Source: CAVWDI01 sp963793095
Lineage (GTDB): Bacteria; Chloroflexota; Anaerolineae; Anaerolineales; UBA4823
Length of the DNA: 64,000 nt
Direction of reading: 5' to 3'
NCBI GenBank assembly: GCA_963793095.1
Contig: CAWBYY010000004.1
Coordinates: 1 to 64,000 of the forward strand
In this document: piece after piece, positions 1-12,378 of the stretch
Layout of the letters: the number at the start of each line of letters is the position of its first letter
Numbering within the stretch: the stretch's first letter is position 1
Translations under genes and position numbers: made by a program
The notes under the pieces: generated by a model
Told to the model about the DNA's origin: nothing
Database searches by the model: none
What the model saw: only the letters and a program-made list of their open reading frames with translations

Positions 1-1296
1 CTGGGAGCGCCCGGATAGGAAACCGCCTGGCTGGTCGGGCGCGAGTTGCAGGAAGCCGCGGTTGGTGGAGAGCAGGGTCTGCGGGTGCGTCCGGAGGCGG
101 CGGCGTGATAGGCGGCGAGCACCGTGTGGTTGCCGACCGGCAGGGCGACGTCCTGGAAGAACAGGTGGGCGGATTCCGATGCGAAAAGTCCGCCGAGTGA
201 TCGGCGACGACCGGTTGATAGTCCGGCAAGCGGCTGCGTGGCGTTGCGGTTGTTTCCGGAGCGGTCGGACCAGTTGCCGATGGCCTGGCCGACCGGAGGG
301 ATGGTCAGATCTCCATCGAGCCAGAGGCTCGACGTCGCTGCCGTCCCCGGTGCTGGGCGAGACGACGCGCACGAGCACCTGACCGGTGACGGCGTCGCCA
401 CCGTCGTTCCAACTGAGCGGCAGCGCGAACTGGCGCACCGCGCGGTCCGGTGGGCGATGGTCAGCCGGCCGGACTGAAGGTCGCTCAGGGAAAATGCGCG
501 TCTCGCCGGGAGCCAGCGGCACGCCGTCGAACTTGATTTCAAAACCACGCCTCGCTGCCGGAGAGCAGGTCGATCCCGGCGGCCGGAGTATCGGAATCGA
601 GGAGTGCAGATAGACGCCGGCCTCACCGGACTCCGGGACGATGATTTCGGCGGTCGCCAGCTGGGGATCGCGATTGCTAACGGCCGGATTGCTGCCGCGG
701 CGGAACTCTTCGAGATTGCTCCAGCCGTCGTTGTCAGAATCGCCGTTGGCATCGGCGAGATCCGGGTCGAGCCCGTAGAGGTGCTCCCACCAGTCGGGCA
801 GGCCGTCACCATCGGTGTCGGTGCTGTCGCCCGCCACCAGCAGATCGAGCCGGTAGTCGACTGGCGCGGCTGGCGAAGCTCAGGCCGTAGAACTCCTTGC
901 TGCCGTCCGGCAGGGTGGCCGGGTGCGCCGTCGATGGTGATTTCCTGGATCTTGAAGTTGTGGTTGCCGAGCCGACGGACAGGAACTCATCGATCCGGGG
1001 GGCCTCCGGCAGATAGGCCAGTGGCACCTTCAAGGGAGTAGGAATACGGCTTTGGTATCTCCCGCCCCGGTCGGTCGTCAACTCGGTTTCGAGAGTGACG
1101 CGGTTGGCGGAGTTGGACTGATTGACGAAGGTCATTTCCAGATGCCCCGACTGGAGCAGGACGGTCTGCGCCCCGCCGACCTGGCGGACCTCGCCGTAGA
1201 AGAGGACGTCGGAGTCGGTGAAGCCCGCGGCGGACGACGTCGGCGCTGCAAGCCGAAGAGGAACGCGGCGGCAGATAGGAGGAGCAAGGTTTTCAT
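1..1296 (-). CDS. Secreted LamG / calcium-binding-repeat protein, 3' end beyond the window
   Basis: The start is the ATG at 1296, which opens a hydrophobic signal peptide (MKTLLLLSAAAFLFGL). The frame breaks almost at once and several more times. Pieced together from N to C it reads: a beta-rich domain (about 1230-1000), an Asp-rich thrombospondin-3-like repeat (DTDGDGLPDWWEHLYGLDP, about 830-690), a further beta region (690-400), then the start of a LamG/concanavalin-like domain with the typical NWSDRSGNNRNAT core near 290-240. It is at least 430 aa and continues past base 1. It starts 35 bp downstream of the giant gene's stop, so it is probably the last visible member of the same operon. 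Function unknown; the domains suggest calcium-dependent binding of surface or matrix glycans. The frameshifts look like sequencing errors because reading frames with sensible domains continue on either side. Confidence 0.7.
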
Positions 1297-1331
1297 CGGA
1301 TGGGAAGATTGAGGATTGGGCCACGGTTCGT

Positions 1332-4300
1332 CTACTGGCCCTGATGGGAGTAGGTCATGAAGTAGAGTTTGATGTCCGAAATCGTGTCGGCGAGTTCAGT
1401 CAGCCCGGTCAGTCGGATCGGCGTGCAGTCCGGCACCGGGGATGATGAGCATCCACTCGGAGTTCCACACCGAGCGGCCGATGAGTCGGGAGTCCAGGAT
1501 CAGCTCGCTGTCGTCGGCCGCGGGATCGCCGTTGTCGTGATACATGCGGAAGTCACCGTGGCGGCGCAGCTCGGCCGAAGCCACCGTCCACGCCGTTGAG
1601 CGTCGGGATGTAACCGGGCGATGACAGATTGCTTGGTTGATGACGAAGGGCGTCGGGATGCGTTGTTCCACCACGCTCCAGACGCGGACTGATGGGCGCG
1701 GCTGATGTGGAGGTCCGCAGGTAGTCGTTGCCGATCGGGACCATGTAGGCGCGCGGCGAGGTCGAGAGCCCGGCGGCATTGTAGTTGTCCAGCCAGACGC
1801 CGAAGCCGCGGATCTTGGTGGCGAAGTTGGCGGTGCTGTAGTCGTGATCGCCGGCGGCCAGTGGCTGTCCGAAGAAGTTTTTCCCAGGCTCGATATGGGT
1901 GCTGAAACGGATGACGATGCCGGGTTGCACATCCGGCTCGCGAACGGACGGCAGTAGCGGACAAACTCCGGCATCGCGTTGAGGTCCGGCACGATCCGCG
2001 CCTTGAGCGCGTCCTTCCAGCGGTCGTCGCTCGCAGTGGCACCGCCGTCAGCAAGCGGTGGCCCGATGCGGAACAACTCGCTGCGCAGCGAGATCTTCTC
2101 GGTCTCCGACTGCGGGTTGTTGATTCCGAGCTGGCCCTTGAGCACCTCGAAGTTGCCATTGAGCTGGGTGAGGATTTCAGCGAGTCCGCCGTGTGCCAGC
2201 TTGTGGCTCGCCATCGACTCCAAGCACCGAGTTGGCGTTCCTTGACGATCTTGTCCAGCAGCGCGCCGGGGGCCGCCGGATGTCCCGGATCGAGGCTGGT
2301 TTCGTAGTCATAGGCCCGCGCCGCCAGCCATGCGTAGCGGGCGGCGTCGTTGAAGGAGCTCTGATACTTGCTCATCGCCTCGTTGCGAGAGAGGCGGAAG
2401 ATCATGTCCTGATAGCGGTTCTTCTGCACCTTCGAGGCGAGGATCTTGTTGAAGGCCTCACGCTCGCGAAGCAGGCGGAAGCCTTCGGCCTGCGCGGTGA
2501 CGTATTCCTGGCGGTGAGTTTCGAGGTTCTGGATGGCCGTGCCGATCGCGTCGCGCTTCGGTTGTTCGTTGCCTGACAGGTTGACTGAAACTCCTCGATC
2601 ATGCCTTCCAACTCGGCGATCTGATCCAGTTGCTCGTTTCTCAGGTCAATTTTGAATTCATTCGCCTCACCATCGCGGGTGACGATCGCCACACTCAGTT
2701 CCTTCACGTTTCCGCGACGGCTTGAGCGATCGAAGCCACACCTTGGACGCCTGTCGAAATGCCCCTTCCGATGGATGTGAAATCATTGGAGAATCCGTTC
2801 GCTGTAGGAAGGCCGTCACCCACCCATCGCGCCGACAGCAGCAATGATTCCGGTAACCTTGGATATGATCCCAAAGGCTGTCTCCAGCCCTATCACCGTA
2901 TCACTGATTTTCCTGCGAAGTCTCGCGATCTCATCGTGATTGTTCTTTTTTGCCTGGAAGAGCGCCAACTGGCAATCAATCCGGAGGAGCTTGTTCTGTA
3001 GATCCTTGATGTAATTCGTATAAGTGCTGATGGCGCTATCGAGTTCGATCTCCGCCGCCAGCATGCTGTTCAAGGAAGCCTGGGTTCTGCCATAACTGGT
3101 CCGTTGGCCCCAACCTACCGGTGCCTGGAATGCATATTTGGATGCGGTCGTGTAGGGCGCGGTGAAGGTCGGGGTCTGAAGCGGGCCGGCGCCATCCGGA
3201 TCGATAGGCTCGAACTGGTAGTTGTTGGCTCCGATCAGGGTCTTGAAGGCCTCCTGGCGCTGGGTGCTCCCTTGTCCGTTCCAGACTCCGTTGTAGAGAT
3301 CCACCATCGACCGGCTTGTTCATGATTCCGATCACCTGGTTTGTGACCACATCGAATGTCACGATGTTGGATGAGCCCGCAGGAGCGGTTTTCGGTGGAA
3401 CAATTTGATCAATCCTGGTTTTGTCCAGATAGGCAAAGAGCAGGGTGTCCGGCCCTTGATAGCCTTCGGGATAGGCCTTGCCGAAGCCGATCGTGCCGTC
3501 GTAGGGGCGGCCGAAGATCTCGATCAGGCGGTTGCGGTAGTCGAGATCCTGGCGCATGGCCTCCTGGATCAGATCCGTCGGTGTCGTCCGCGATGCGGCG
3601 CAGCTTGTTCTGCGCTTGGTGGCGAAATCGAGGGTCGTCGAGGGCGTTGCCGCCGGCGGTGACCGCACGTTCGTAGATCTGCTCGAAGTGAGTGCTCCGC
3701 ACCCCATGACATCGTTGTCGTACGAACGGATCGATGTCGAAGGCGATGCGCGTCCGAATCGAAGCCGAGCGGATTGACGCCGCCGTTGGCCTCGTCCATG
3801 GCGATCTGGATTTCGTAGAGTCCGCCGGCGATTTCGCCGATCTCGTCGATGGCGACCGAGGCGCTCGATGCGGTCGAGGTTTTCCGGGTTATCGACTGGA
3901 GTGGCGGCCGCCGGCATCTTCGGGAAGCAAGCGCATTGGCCACGGCCCAGTCGAAGTAGGCGCCCTGGCCGGCGCGGTGCGCCCACTCGGAGACGCCCCA
4001 GGCACGGGCCGGATCGGCGCCGTCGGTGTAGCCCTGCCACTGGCCGTCGGGATCCTGGGTGTAGTGCGAGGCGGTAGGTGTCGCGGACGATGTCGCGCCC
4101 GGCGCGGGCCTTGCCGGCGGCGAGCTTGGCGAAGGTTTTCTCGTCGAGGAAATCGACCTCGAGGACGTTCTGCATCAGCGAATACAACTCCGAGCGGGTC
4201 TTCCAACTGAAGCCCGGGTGCTGCAGCAGGTTGTAGTGCATGTCGAGCGCGGAGACGTAAGTGCCCCCAGGCATCGCCGTGGCCCTGCGGGTAGAGCGCG

Positions 4301-7300
4301 CGGGCGTCGTCCTCGTTGATGAAGCCGTCGGTGTTCTCGTCGTAGATGTTGTAGTTGACGTTGTAGGCGGCTTCGCCGAGGCCCTTGGCGTAGTTCCAGA
4401 ACATCCGGTTGTAGACCGGGTAGCTCTTGCGGAAATCGGTGCCGCGCAGCAGCGCCAGTTCCTCGTGCAGCAGGTCGGCCTCCATGTTCTGGAAGGCGTG
4501 GGTGAAGGAGGCGACGCCTGCGAGGCCGAGTCTGTCGTCCGTGACCGTGATGGTCGAGTCCTGCGCATCGCTGTAGGCCTCGCGGGCCAGCAGTTCATAG
4601 AGCACGGACAGGCGGGTGGCGGCGAGCAGCAGCGCCTGGTTGATGCCGTCGGTGCTCACCGGATTGCTGGAGTTGTCGATCGAGAGCTCCTTGGCGCGCT
4701 GCCAGCACGGTTTCGATAGAGTTCGATCAGGCCGGTGTTCTCGATGACGTTCTTGTCCGGATTGAGCGCCACCTTGCCGGCGAAGGGCGCGCCGGCGATC
4801 TGGATCTGGCTGCTGTAGGTGGCCGGGCTTTCGTTGCTGAAGAAGTCGGTGTAGCGCGCCTCGTAGGGATTGATGCGGTCGAGCACCCGCTTGACCCAGC
4901 CCATCACGAGCTGCGGGATGTAGCGCTTGCTGCCGTCGGCCTGGAGTTGCGGCGAGTTCGCGGCACCGGCCCATTGGAAGGGAGCGGGCGAGACGGGCGA
5001 GAGTTGCCCGGTTTCCAGTCGGCGGTGGCATTGGCGAACTCGAAGGGCACCAGTTTCCAGCTCGCCTCGTCCTTGTGGCGGTAGCGCATGAGCACCAGCT
5101 TGTCGGCGAGCACCACGTCGGGGCGGCCTTCGAAGACGATCGTGTGCAGGCCGAGGTGTTTCGGCATTCGATGATCGGTCAATGACCGCGCGGTCGGCCG
5201 GGATGTATTCCTGCCAGAGCGAGTTGCCCGTTGGCAGTCGGTCTCCGTGAGGGTGCCGTCTCGCGAGGACCTCGTCGGCCACCACGTCGAGCGGGGCGGC
5301 GTCGCGGATCCACCATTCGTAGTAGAGGTCGCCGGTGTTGGCACCGAACTCGCCGTTGTGCTGGAGGGTGATCTTTTCGCTGAAGGCGTCGGCGCGCCTC
5401 GATCACCTTGATCGCGCCGCGATAGCGGTCCGGGATGATCTCGATGATGTGCAGGCTGACCGGCGCGCCGTCGAGTTCGCTGCGGTTGTTCTCGGCGATG
5501 GTGACGTAGAGCGGAGCCGTTGGGCTCCTGCGTCAGCAGACCCGGGCTCGGCACCAGCGCGGAGCCGACGCCGAAGCTGTCGAGCGGCACGAAGTCCGGC
5601 ACCGGGAGGTGCCAGGGCGATCGACGTCCGGCGGTACGACCAGAAGCGCAGGTAGTTCTTCTCGGGTACACCGCGGCGGGCAGCGCTTCGTTGACGCCCT
5701 GCAAGGAATCTCGGGTTGCGCGACGGTGCTCCGACGATCGCGGTGACGCCGTTCGGGTTCTGCGCCTTGACGATAGATCGCGTCGATCGCGGTCTTCCAA
5801 GCTGGCGTCGGCGGAGAGGGCGCGGATCGCGCGTGTAGTCATCCGGCGTCATGACGTTCGGCTCGAGGATGTTGAGTCGGGTCCGGGCCGGCGGTGAGGT
5901 CGGGGTCGCCGCTTTCCTTGTCATTGAGGTAGGCCGCGGAAGACGAGCTTCTCGGCGAGCGAGTCGAAGTAGAAGCGCTTCTGCAGCGAGCCGGGCAGGT
6001 CCTTGAAATACCAGCGCTCGGCGACGATGAAGATCTTCGGCGTGGCGGCGGGGTGAATCCGGCGGTGCCCATCTGCGCGACGGTGAAGCAGGCTCTCGCG
6101 CCGGTCGAGCGGCCGGATGATGCGGGCCGAGAGTCGCCGAGGTCGTAGCGTGTTCGGCTGGTGGCCGCACTCGATGGACCATGCTCGGCGTGGCGCTGTC
6201 GTAGACCACCTCGGCGGCCGCCATCGCGACCAGCGCGGGCAGGCCGTTGGAGCCCGGGGTTCTCGTTGAAGTATTCGCCGCCCTGATAGGTGAGCGTTTC
6301 GCCGCGCTTGAGCTTCGGATAGTCCGAGCGCCAGAAGGTGTTGTAGATCGACCTTGCACGCGGCTCGAGGCTGGTGCCGGTGCCGGTGAAGGTGGCCATT
6401 GTCCTGCGGCAGCCAGGCCACGGGAGTGCCGGCCGACGGAGCCCGGCAGGAAGAAGTCGCCGCGGAACGGATAGAAGAACTGGTGGAAGAAGCGCCCGTC
6501 GCCGGAGACGACCCAGGCGTTGCCGTTCACGTCGCGCCAGAGGGTGCGCTGGTTGACGCCGTCGACCTGGATGTTGCCGCCGCGCGCGTCGCGCATGGCG
6601 ACATTGCCGATGACGAGGTTGAGCGGATAGGGCGGGATCAGGAGGTCACCGGCGAAGACCGGGTAGTCGAACTGGTAGGTGAAGTTGTAGGCCTTGGTCG
6701 GGATCGATGGTCGAGGAAGCGGTCCTCCGGAGTTCGTCGGCGCTCTCGTAGGCGAGGCCGGGTCGGCGGCATTGACCACGGCGTCCGCCGGGCGCGGGAA
6801 AGGCGAGTGGTGCCGGCGCGGGTCTTGAAGACCTGATAGGCCGCCATTTCCGGCTCGCCGGTGAGCGAGGTTGTTCACCTGCACCAGCACCCACGGATCG
6901 GAGGTGTAGCTGGCGCTGCGTCGGCGTTGATGTCCGTCTGCAGGGCGAAGGCGGCGAGCGGCGGGTTGTTGGGGATTCCTCGCCGAGGTTCTTGACCTTC
7001 AGCGCCGCGCGACCGGAGGCGGCGGCGAGGGCGTGCTCCTCGTTCGGATTGTAGCCCGGCAGCGCCTGGTCCGGCTGGTTGTAGATCTGCAGGTCCGGAG
7101 TATCCGGCGAGATCGAAGACCTGCTGCGGACGGCCCTTCTGGTCCACGCCTTCGGAGCCGATCCGGCTGGCGATGTAGATCGCCTTGTCCTTGTGCGGGC
7201 CGAAGGTCGGGATAGATCACCTCGTTGTAGTCGGTCGCGACATAGGGCCAGGCCACGTTCGGGTTGGGCAGAGCGATCGCGTGCGATAGGGATTCTCGTA

Positions 7301-10300
7301 GTAGGCGACTTCGAGCTTCTTCGCGGCGTCGGTGAAGAGCTGACTGTGGTTGACCGGGAAGACCGGGCCCCAGGTGCCGACCTCCGCCTCGCGCTTGTAG
7401 AGGTTCGCGTTGTAGTTGGAAACCGCGTTGAGGACGTAGCCGCTGCCGCCGAAACCGGCGTTGTCGAGCGTGCTGTCGATGCGGGTGGCGACTTCCTGAA
7501 GGTCGGTGTCCGCCCACTTGCCGGCATAGAATCCGGAACCGGTGACGGGGCCGACACCGACGTTCGCCAGAGTTCCCTGATTGGCGAACCAACCGCTTGA
7601 TGGAGCGCTTTCGAAATTGAACGACAACTGTGGGCGGCACACTACGGAGTCGATTCGCGCCCACCGTCATGTCACGGACGGTCCGCAGTTTCCGGACTTC
7701 GCCGGTATTCAGATAGCCAAGCGGATCCGCTCCGAGTTTAAAAAGGCGGAAATTATCGAGTTGCAACCCGCTGCGCGGCTCAGCATCCACACCGAATCTC
7801 AGCGAGTTGCGGTCACTCCGCTGCCGATGGTTGACGGGGCGGTTCCTGGGAACAAGCTCGTGACGAAACCTTTTTCCTGGCGCACTCCGTCCAGATAGAA
7901 GTCCATGATCGTCACCTCGACACCGAAGAACGTATTGGTGAAGACATGGATGGCATAATGACGCCAAGCCACACCGGACTTGGACAGATGAGTGGCTCAC
8001 CTGCACGCCGCGGTATGTCGCGGTAGCCGTCGAAGCCTCCGAGTCGAGCGTGACCTTGAGGCCGCCGCCACCCGTGCTCATGACAGTCACCGGCTTGTTG
8101 TTAGCAGTTAAAGACAAGCCACTGCCGCTGGCCGTGGCCGCGTTGCTGAGTATCAGAGTCGTTGTGTTGGTGTCGGCAACCGATGTGATCTTCGTGCCAG
8201 CGGGGATGTTCGGCCCGCTGATGTTCATGCCCGCCACTACCGCGCTGGTGCTGGCACAGGTCACAGTGTTTGATCCGCTAACAGTTACCGCAGCGCTGAG
8301 CGAGACCGCTGCAGGCGCTTTCAACCCTTTCGCATTGAGCCAGAAGTCCACCACGAATTTATTTCCTGGATCCACGGACGTGGATATCGGTGAGCCACCG
8401 GTCTGAACGACACCATAGGCACCACCTGACGTGGAACTGCTTCCAAGTTCGAGCGCCTTGCGACCGAGCACCAGCTGGGCGTTATTACGATTGATCACAC
8501 TCAAAGGAGTGGAGTTGACAATGCGGACGGCGAGTTTCTCCTTGGTAAGGTCACCATTGGCGATTTCATCCGTATTGGGACGGAAGCTGTAGAGCAATAC
8601 GCTGCGTCCCGAACCGTTGGTGTTGAACGGCACTCCGGAACTTGTCTTGTTAGCGGTGGCCTCGGCACTCTCTTCGGCAAAGGTCATATCCTGAAATGTC
8701 CATTCATCCGTGGCGCTCAGGTCCAACTTGGTCGGTGGCTGGCGGGCTTCCACCGGATCATACAGATGGCGATAGTGCGCAATCGGTGCCGCTGGATAAT
8801 CGGTCGATACCTCAGCAAGCTCCTCTGTGACCATCTCATAGTTCGGTGGGGACTTGCGTGTTCCATTCTCATTCTCACGCGGTGTCGTTAGCGCCGCCGT
8901 TTCACCTGGGAAAGCAGTTACGACTTCGATCAGATAGGTTTCACCTGAATTACTTGCATCCGGCCATGCCACTCTGTGACTGCCAAGGTGGACGGGAAAC
9001 AATTGTTTTCCGACGCCATCCCAGCGCAATGCCGTCCCGCTCAGAATGCTTCCTTCCGGGGATTGGATCTTTGTCTCAAATGTGCTTCCCGGCCCGGTGC
9101 CATCCAACTTCAGATTTCCATCCGTCGCCAAGTCAGGAACGAGTTGCTGATCCGGATTCGCCGGATCAAAACTTTGCCCAAGCGGAATTTCTGCACGGAA
9201 AACCGTAGGCTCGTAGATCCAATGAATATCTGTGGGAGTGGTCGCAAATGTGGTGTAAACTCTCGCAGTCTTCGCATCCACCGTGTCATCCGTGAGCGCA
9301 GACACGAATCTGCCGAGCGATGTGAGATTCCCACCCGGAGGCGCGGCGAAGTCGCCCATCGTCAAGCGCCGGTCCTCGGTTCGATAGAATGCTCCGACGG
9401 TGATTTTTGATCCCACAGGAACCCAAACCGTGTAGTCCGCTCCGATACCGTAAATAGGGTCGCCGGGTGTTCCAGCAGCGAACGGACCCGGAGTAGGGGG
9501 AACAAACCCCGTCCATATCCGGATGAATGCCTGACTGTTTTGAACACTGGTGGCAAGACCCGAGCTCATCGCATCGAAACGATAGCGCACTTCTCCCACC
9601 CAGTTCCATTTCAATCGGACAGGAGCCGTCATGTTAAGAGGCTTAGACTCGACGTAGGAACCCGCAGTGACGGGGATCGTATCCCCGATTTGGGCATCGG
9701 CTTTGTCATACAAGGAATATCCTGTGACTTTCAAACGCGTGCCCGACGATGATGCAAAGTCATCAAGTGGACTATCAAGCACGGCAATGAACTGGTCGCC
9801 GGGCTTGAGCCATTGACGGCCGCCATCATTGACAGATCCACCGTTTGGCTTCCCGCCCTCAACGATCGCTGCGTATTCCAAGCGCCATCTCCAAATCACC
9901 GTCACGTCATGATTCAGTGTGGTGGTAAAGAACGTGTGAGTCCCCTGAACCACTTGTCCGTCGATCGCGTAGCCGTCGTTCACCAAGCGATACCAGGCCT
10001 GATCATCGAGGGCAGGTGGGGTAGGGAGCCGGGTCATTAAGATTTCTCACTTGCCCAACTTCAGTCAGCACTCCAAAATCCTTGTCCAGATAAATGAATT
10101 CCGGTGCTTCAAACCGTTTTGAAGATTCATAAGGTTCTTTATATATGCCGATGGCGGGATCCAGGCCGATCGCCAATGTCCCCACATCCGTTTCCGTTCC
10201 ATCCGGACGAGTGTATTTGCTTTCCACGTTGACCACGACCGGCCTGGTGAAAAGCATGGCCGTTCCGGCGGCCGGGCGCTGGAGTAGCGACGTATGTTGG

Positions 10301-12360
10301 ATTCCAGTGGTTCCCGCGAAGTTTTCGATGCCGGTGGTGACGTTGCGTGTCGCAGAGAAGCCAGAAACTTTTTTGTATTGAATTTCAATCGAGTTACTAC
10401 CCTCATACAGCAGGACTTGGAAAGAGATCTTGGCGCTGGCATTGCCGAATTCCTCCATATCCACGTATTCGATGACGAACACTCGGTTTGGAGCCGATCC
10501 TCGAGTCACGTAATAGATCTGACTGTTGACTCCCTTTAACAAATCGGTCCAAAACGGCGCAATGAAACCATTCGGACTGGATGCCGTTGGAATTATATTC
10601 GGACTGTAGGAACTTGATACGCTACCGAAAGTGAGCAGGCCATTGATCGAAGCCGCGCAAGAAGTGAAAGGCCTGTCATAGAGGTAGAACGTGAACCCAA
10701 GATTGACCGCTTGATAGTTATCGTCTCCTGCTAGGTCGGCGGCATTCACCACGTTTGGGTCCGTAGCTGGGTTCAGAGAGAACGCATTGACCGGCGTAGG
10801 TATGAGCCTGTAACCGAATGCGTCAGTGCCTGAGGGCGGGGTATTTCCTGATCCGCTCATCGTTATGTCATAGGTACCCTCGTCCGGATCATTGGTAGTG
10901 ATCCGCAGAACCGCGGTTTTCAAACCACCCGAAGTAGGCGAGAAGTTCACCGCAAATTGAGTGGTTCCATTCGTTATCGCCACGGAATTTGACGGAGATG
11001 GAGGGCTAACCAGATCGAAATCCCCAGACCCATTGGGCCAGGAGAAACTCACCGGAGTTAGAGCGATATTGCCGGTGTTTTGAATGGTGAAAGTGATCTT
11101 TCTATTATCTGACACTGACACATTTCCGAATTGCTGTGTGCCGTTGTCAGCAATAGCGGCTCCTCCATCCCCTAAGACCCCGATCTCGGCAGCTTGACCC
11201 GTCCCGGTCAGCTCAATATCAAATGTGCCCTCATCCGGGTCATTGCTGGTGATCCGAAGTGTCGCCGTGTGGTTTCCGAATGCTGTCGGGTTATACCTTA
11301 CCACCATGGGAGTACTGCCTGACGGACCAGCTACAGATGTCGCAGGGGCAGTCGTGACCGTGAAATAGCTGGAGCCAGTAGTGATACTAGCGCCAGTTAT
11401 CGACAGGCTGGTATTCACCCCCAGGTTTTTGATCGTGAAGTCACGCGTCACAGGCGTACCCACCGGGGTCGTTGAGAAATCTACTGTTGACGAGCCATCG
11501 GTAAGGCTGGTGCCCGTAGGATACTGCACATCGATATCGGGCACCGTGCCCGTCCCAGTAAGATTGATCTCAAAAGGATTCTCGTCCGCATCATTGCTGA
11601 CAATTGTGATCACAGCGGATTTAGCACCGGTTGAGGTTGGAGTGAAAGTGACCGTAAAAGTGGCGAAACCACCCGCCGCTATGCTTGTCCCGACCGGACT
11701 AAGCGCGGATAATGTGAATTGGCCCGTAGTTCCTCCATTGGACCTTGTGACCCCCAACCCCGTAAGAGTGGCCGTCCCGGTGCTTCTGATCGTAAAGGTC
11801 CGGGCTAAGGGAGAGCTCACCTGAACCGAACCAAAATCGAATGCCGATGGAGTCGTGAGGTTGGCACTCAAGTAATTCTCCACGGCGATTTCAGGCACCG
11901 TGCCCGTGCCTGTAAGATTGACAACAAAAGAACCCTCGTCCGCATCATTACTGGTAATTGTGATCGCGGCATTACGAACGCCAGAAATGGATGGATTGAA
12001 AGTGACTGTGAGGATGGCGTTGCCGCTGGGACCAGTTACTGGGGAAACAGGCGCGGTGGTGACACTGAAATCCCCCGAGCCCGTGCCGGAAATGGCCGTT
12101 GTCAGCCCCGTAAGATCTGCATTTCCAATATTGTTAATGGTAAACGTCAGTGGGCTGGTGGCTCCAGCTACAGCGACGGATCCGAAGTCTTGAGCCGGAG
12201 TCGCTCCGGAAACGAGAATGGAGTCAGCCGCATTTCTTACTTCAATTTCGGGAGCTTGCGCGAAAGCGTTGCCAGTTGAAACGGCTATAATAAACGCGGT
12301 GGCGAATACCTTCAGAAGCGGGAGCAAGGAATGATTTTTCATCGCAGTAGGGAGATTCAT
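1332..12360 (-). CDS. Giant secreted multidomain protein (~3,680 aa), split by many frameshifts
   Basis: Read as one gene from ATG 12360 (or 12342, MKNHSLL) to TAG at 1334-1332. Residues 1-35 are a signal peptide. Four ~117-aa HYDIN/choice-of-anchor-D Ig repeats follow (about 36-507), each ending in a variant of NDPDEGTFDIELTGTG. Next is a nidogen-like segment (about 508-720; GFTFYLYDRPFTSC, NGFIAPFWTDL). After a frame change near 10,020 come a long beta region, a LamG-like domain (8.4-7.7 kb) with an inserted phage-fibre-like stretch, and then 7.6-3.3 kb with an EF-hand-like motif (YDENTDGFINEDDARALYPQ, near 4,300). The region 3,300-2,100 is helical and coiled-coil-like. The end reads DIKLYFMTYSHQGQ. 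From about 7.7 kb down, frames change every 100-300 bp, yet each segment continues the protein sense of the last. The gene lies 18 bp after the upstream gene. I recognise the style from other Planctomycetes/Verrucomicrobia giant proteins, but no function is known to me. Confidence 0.75.
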
Positions 12361-12378
12361 GGAATCGGTGAGTTGAAA

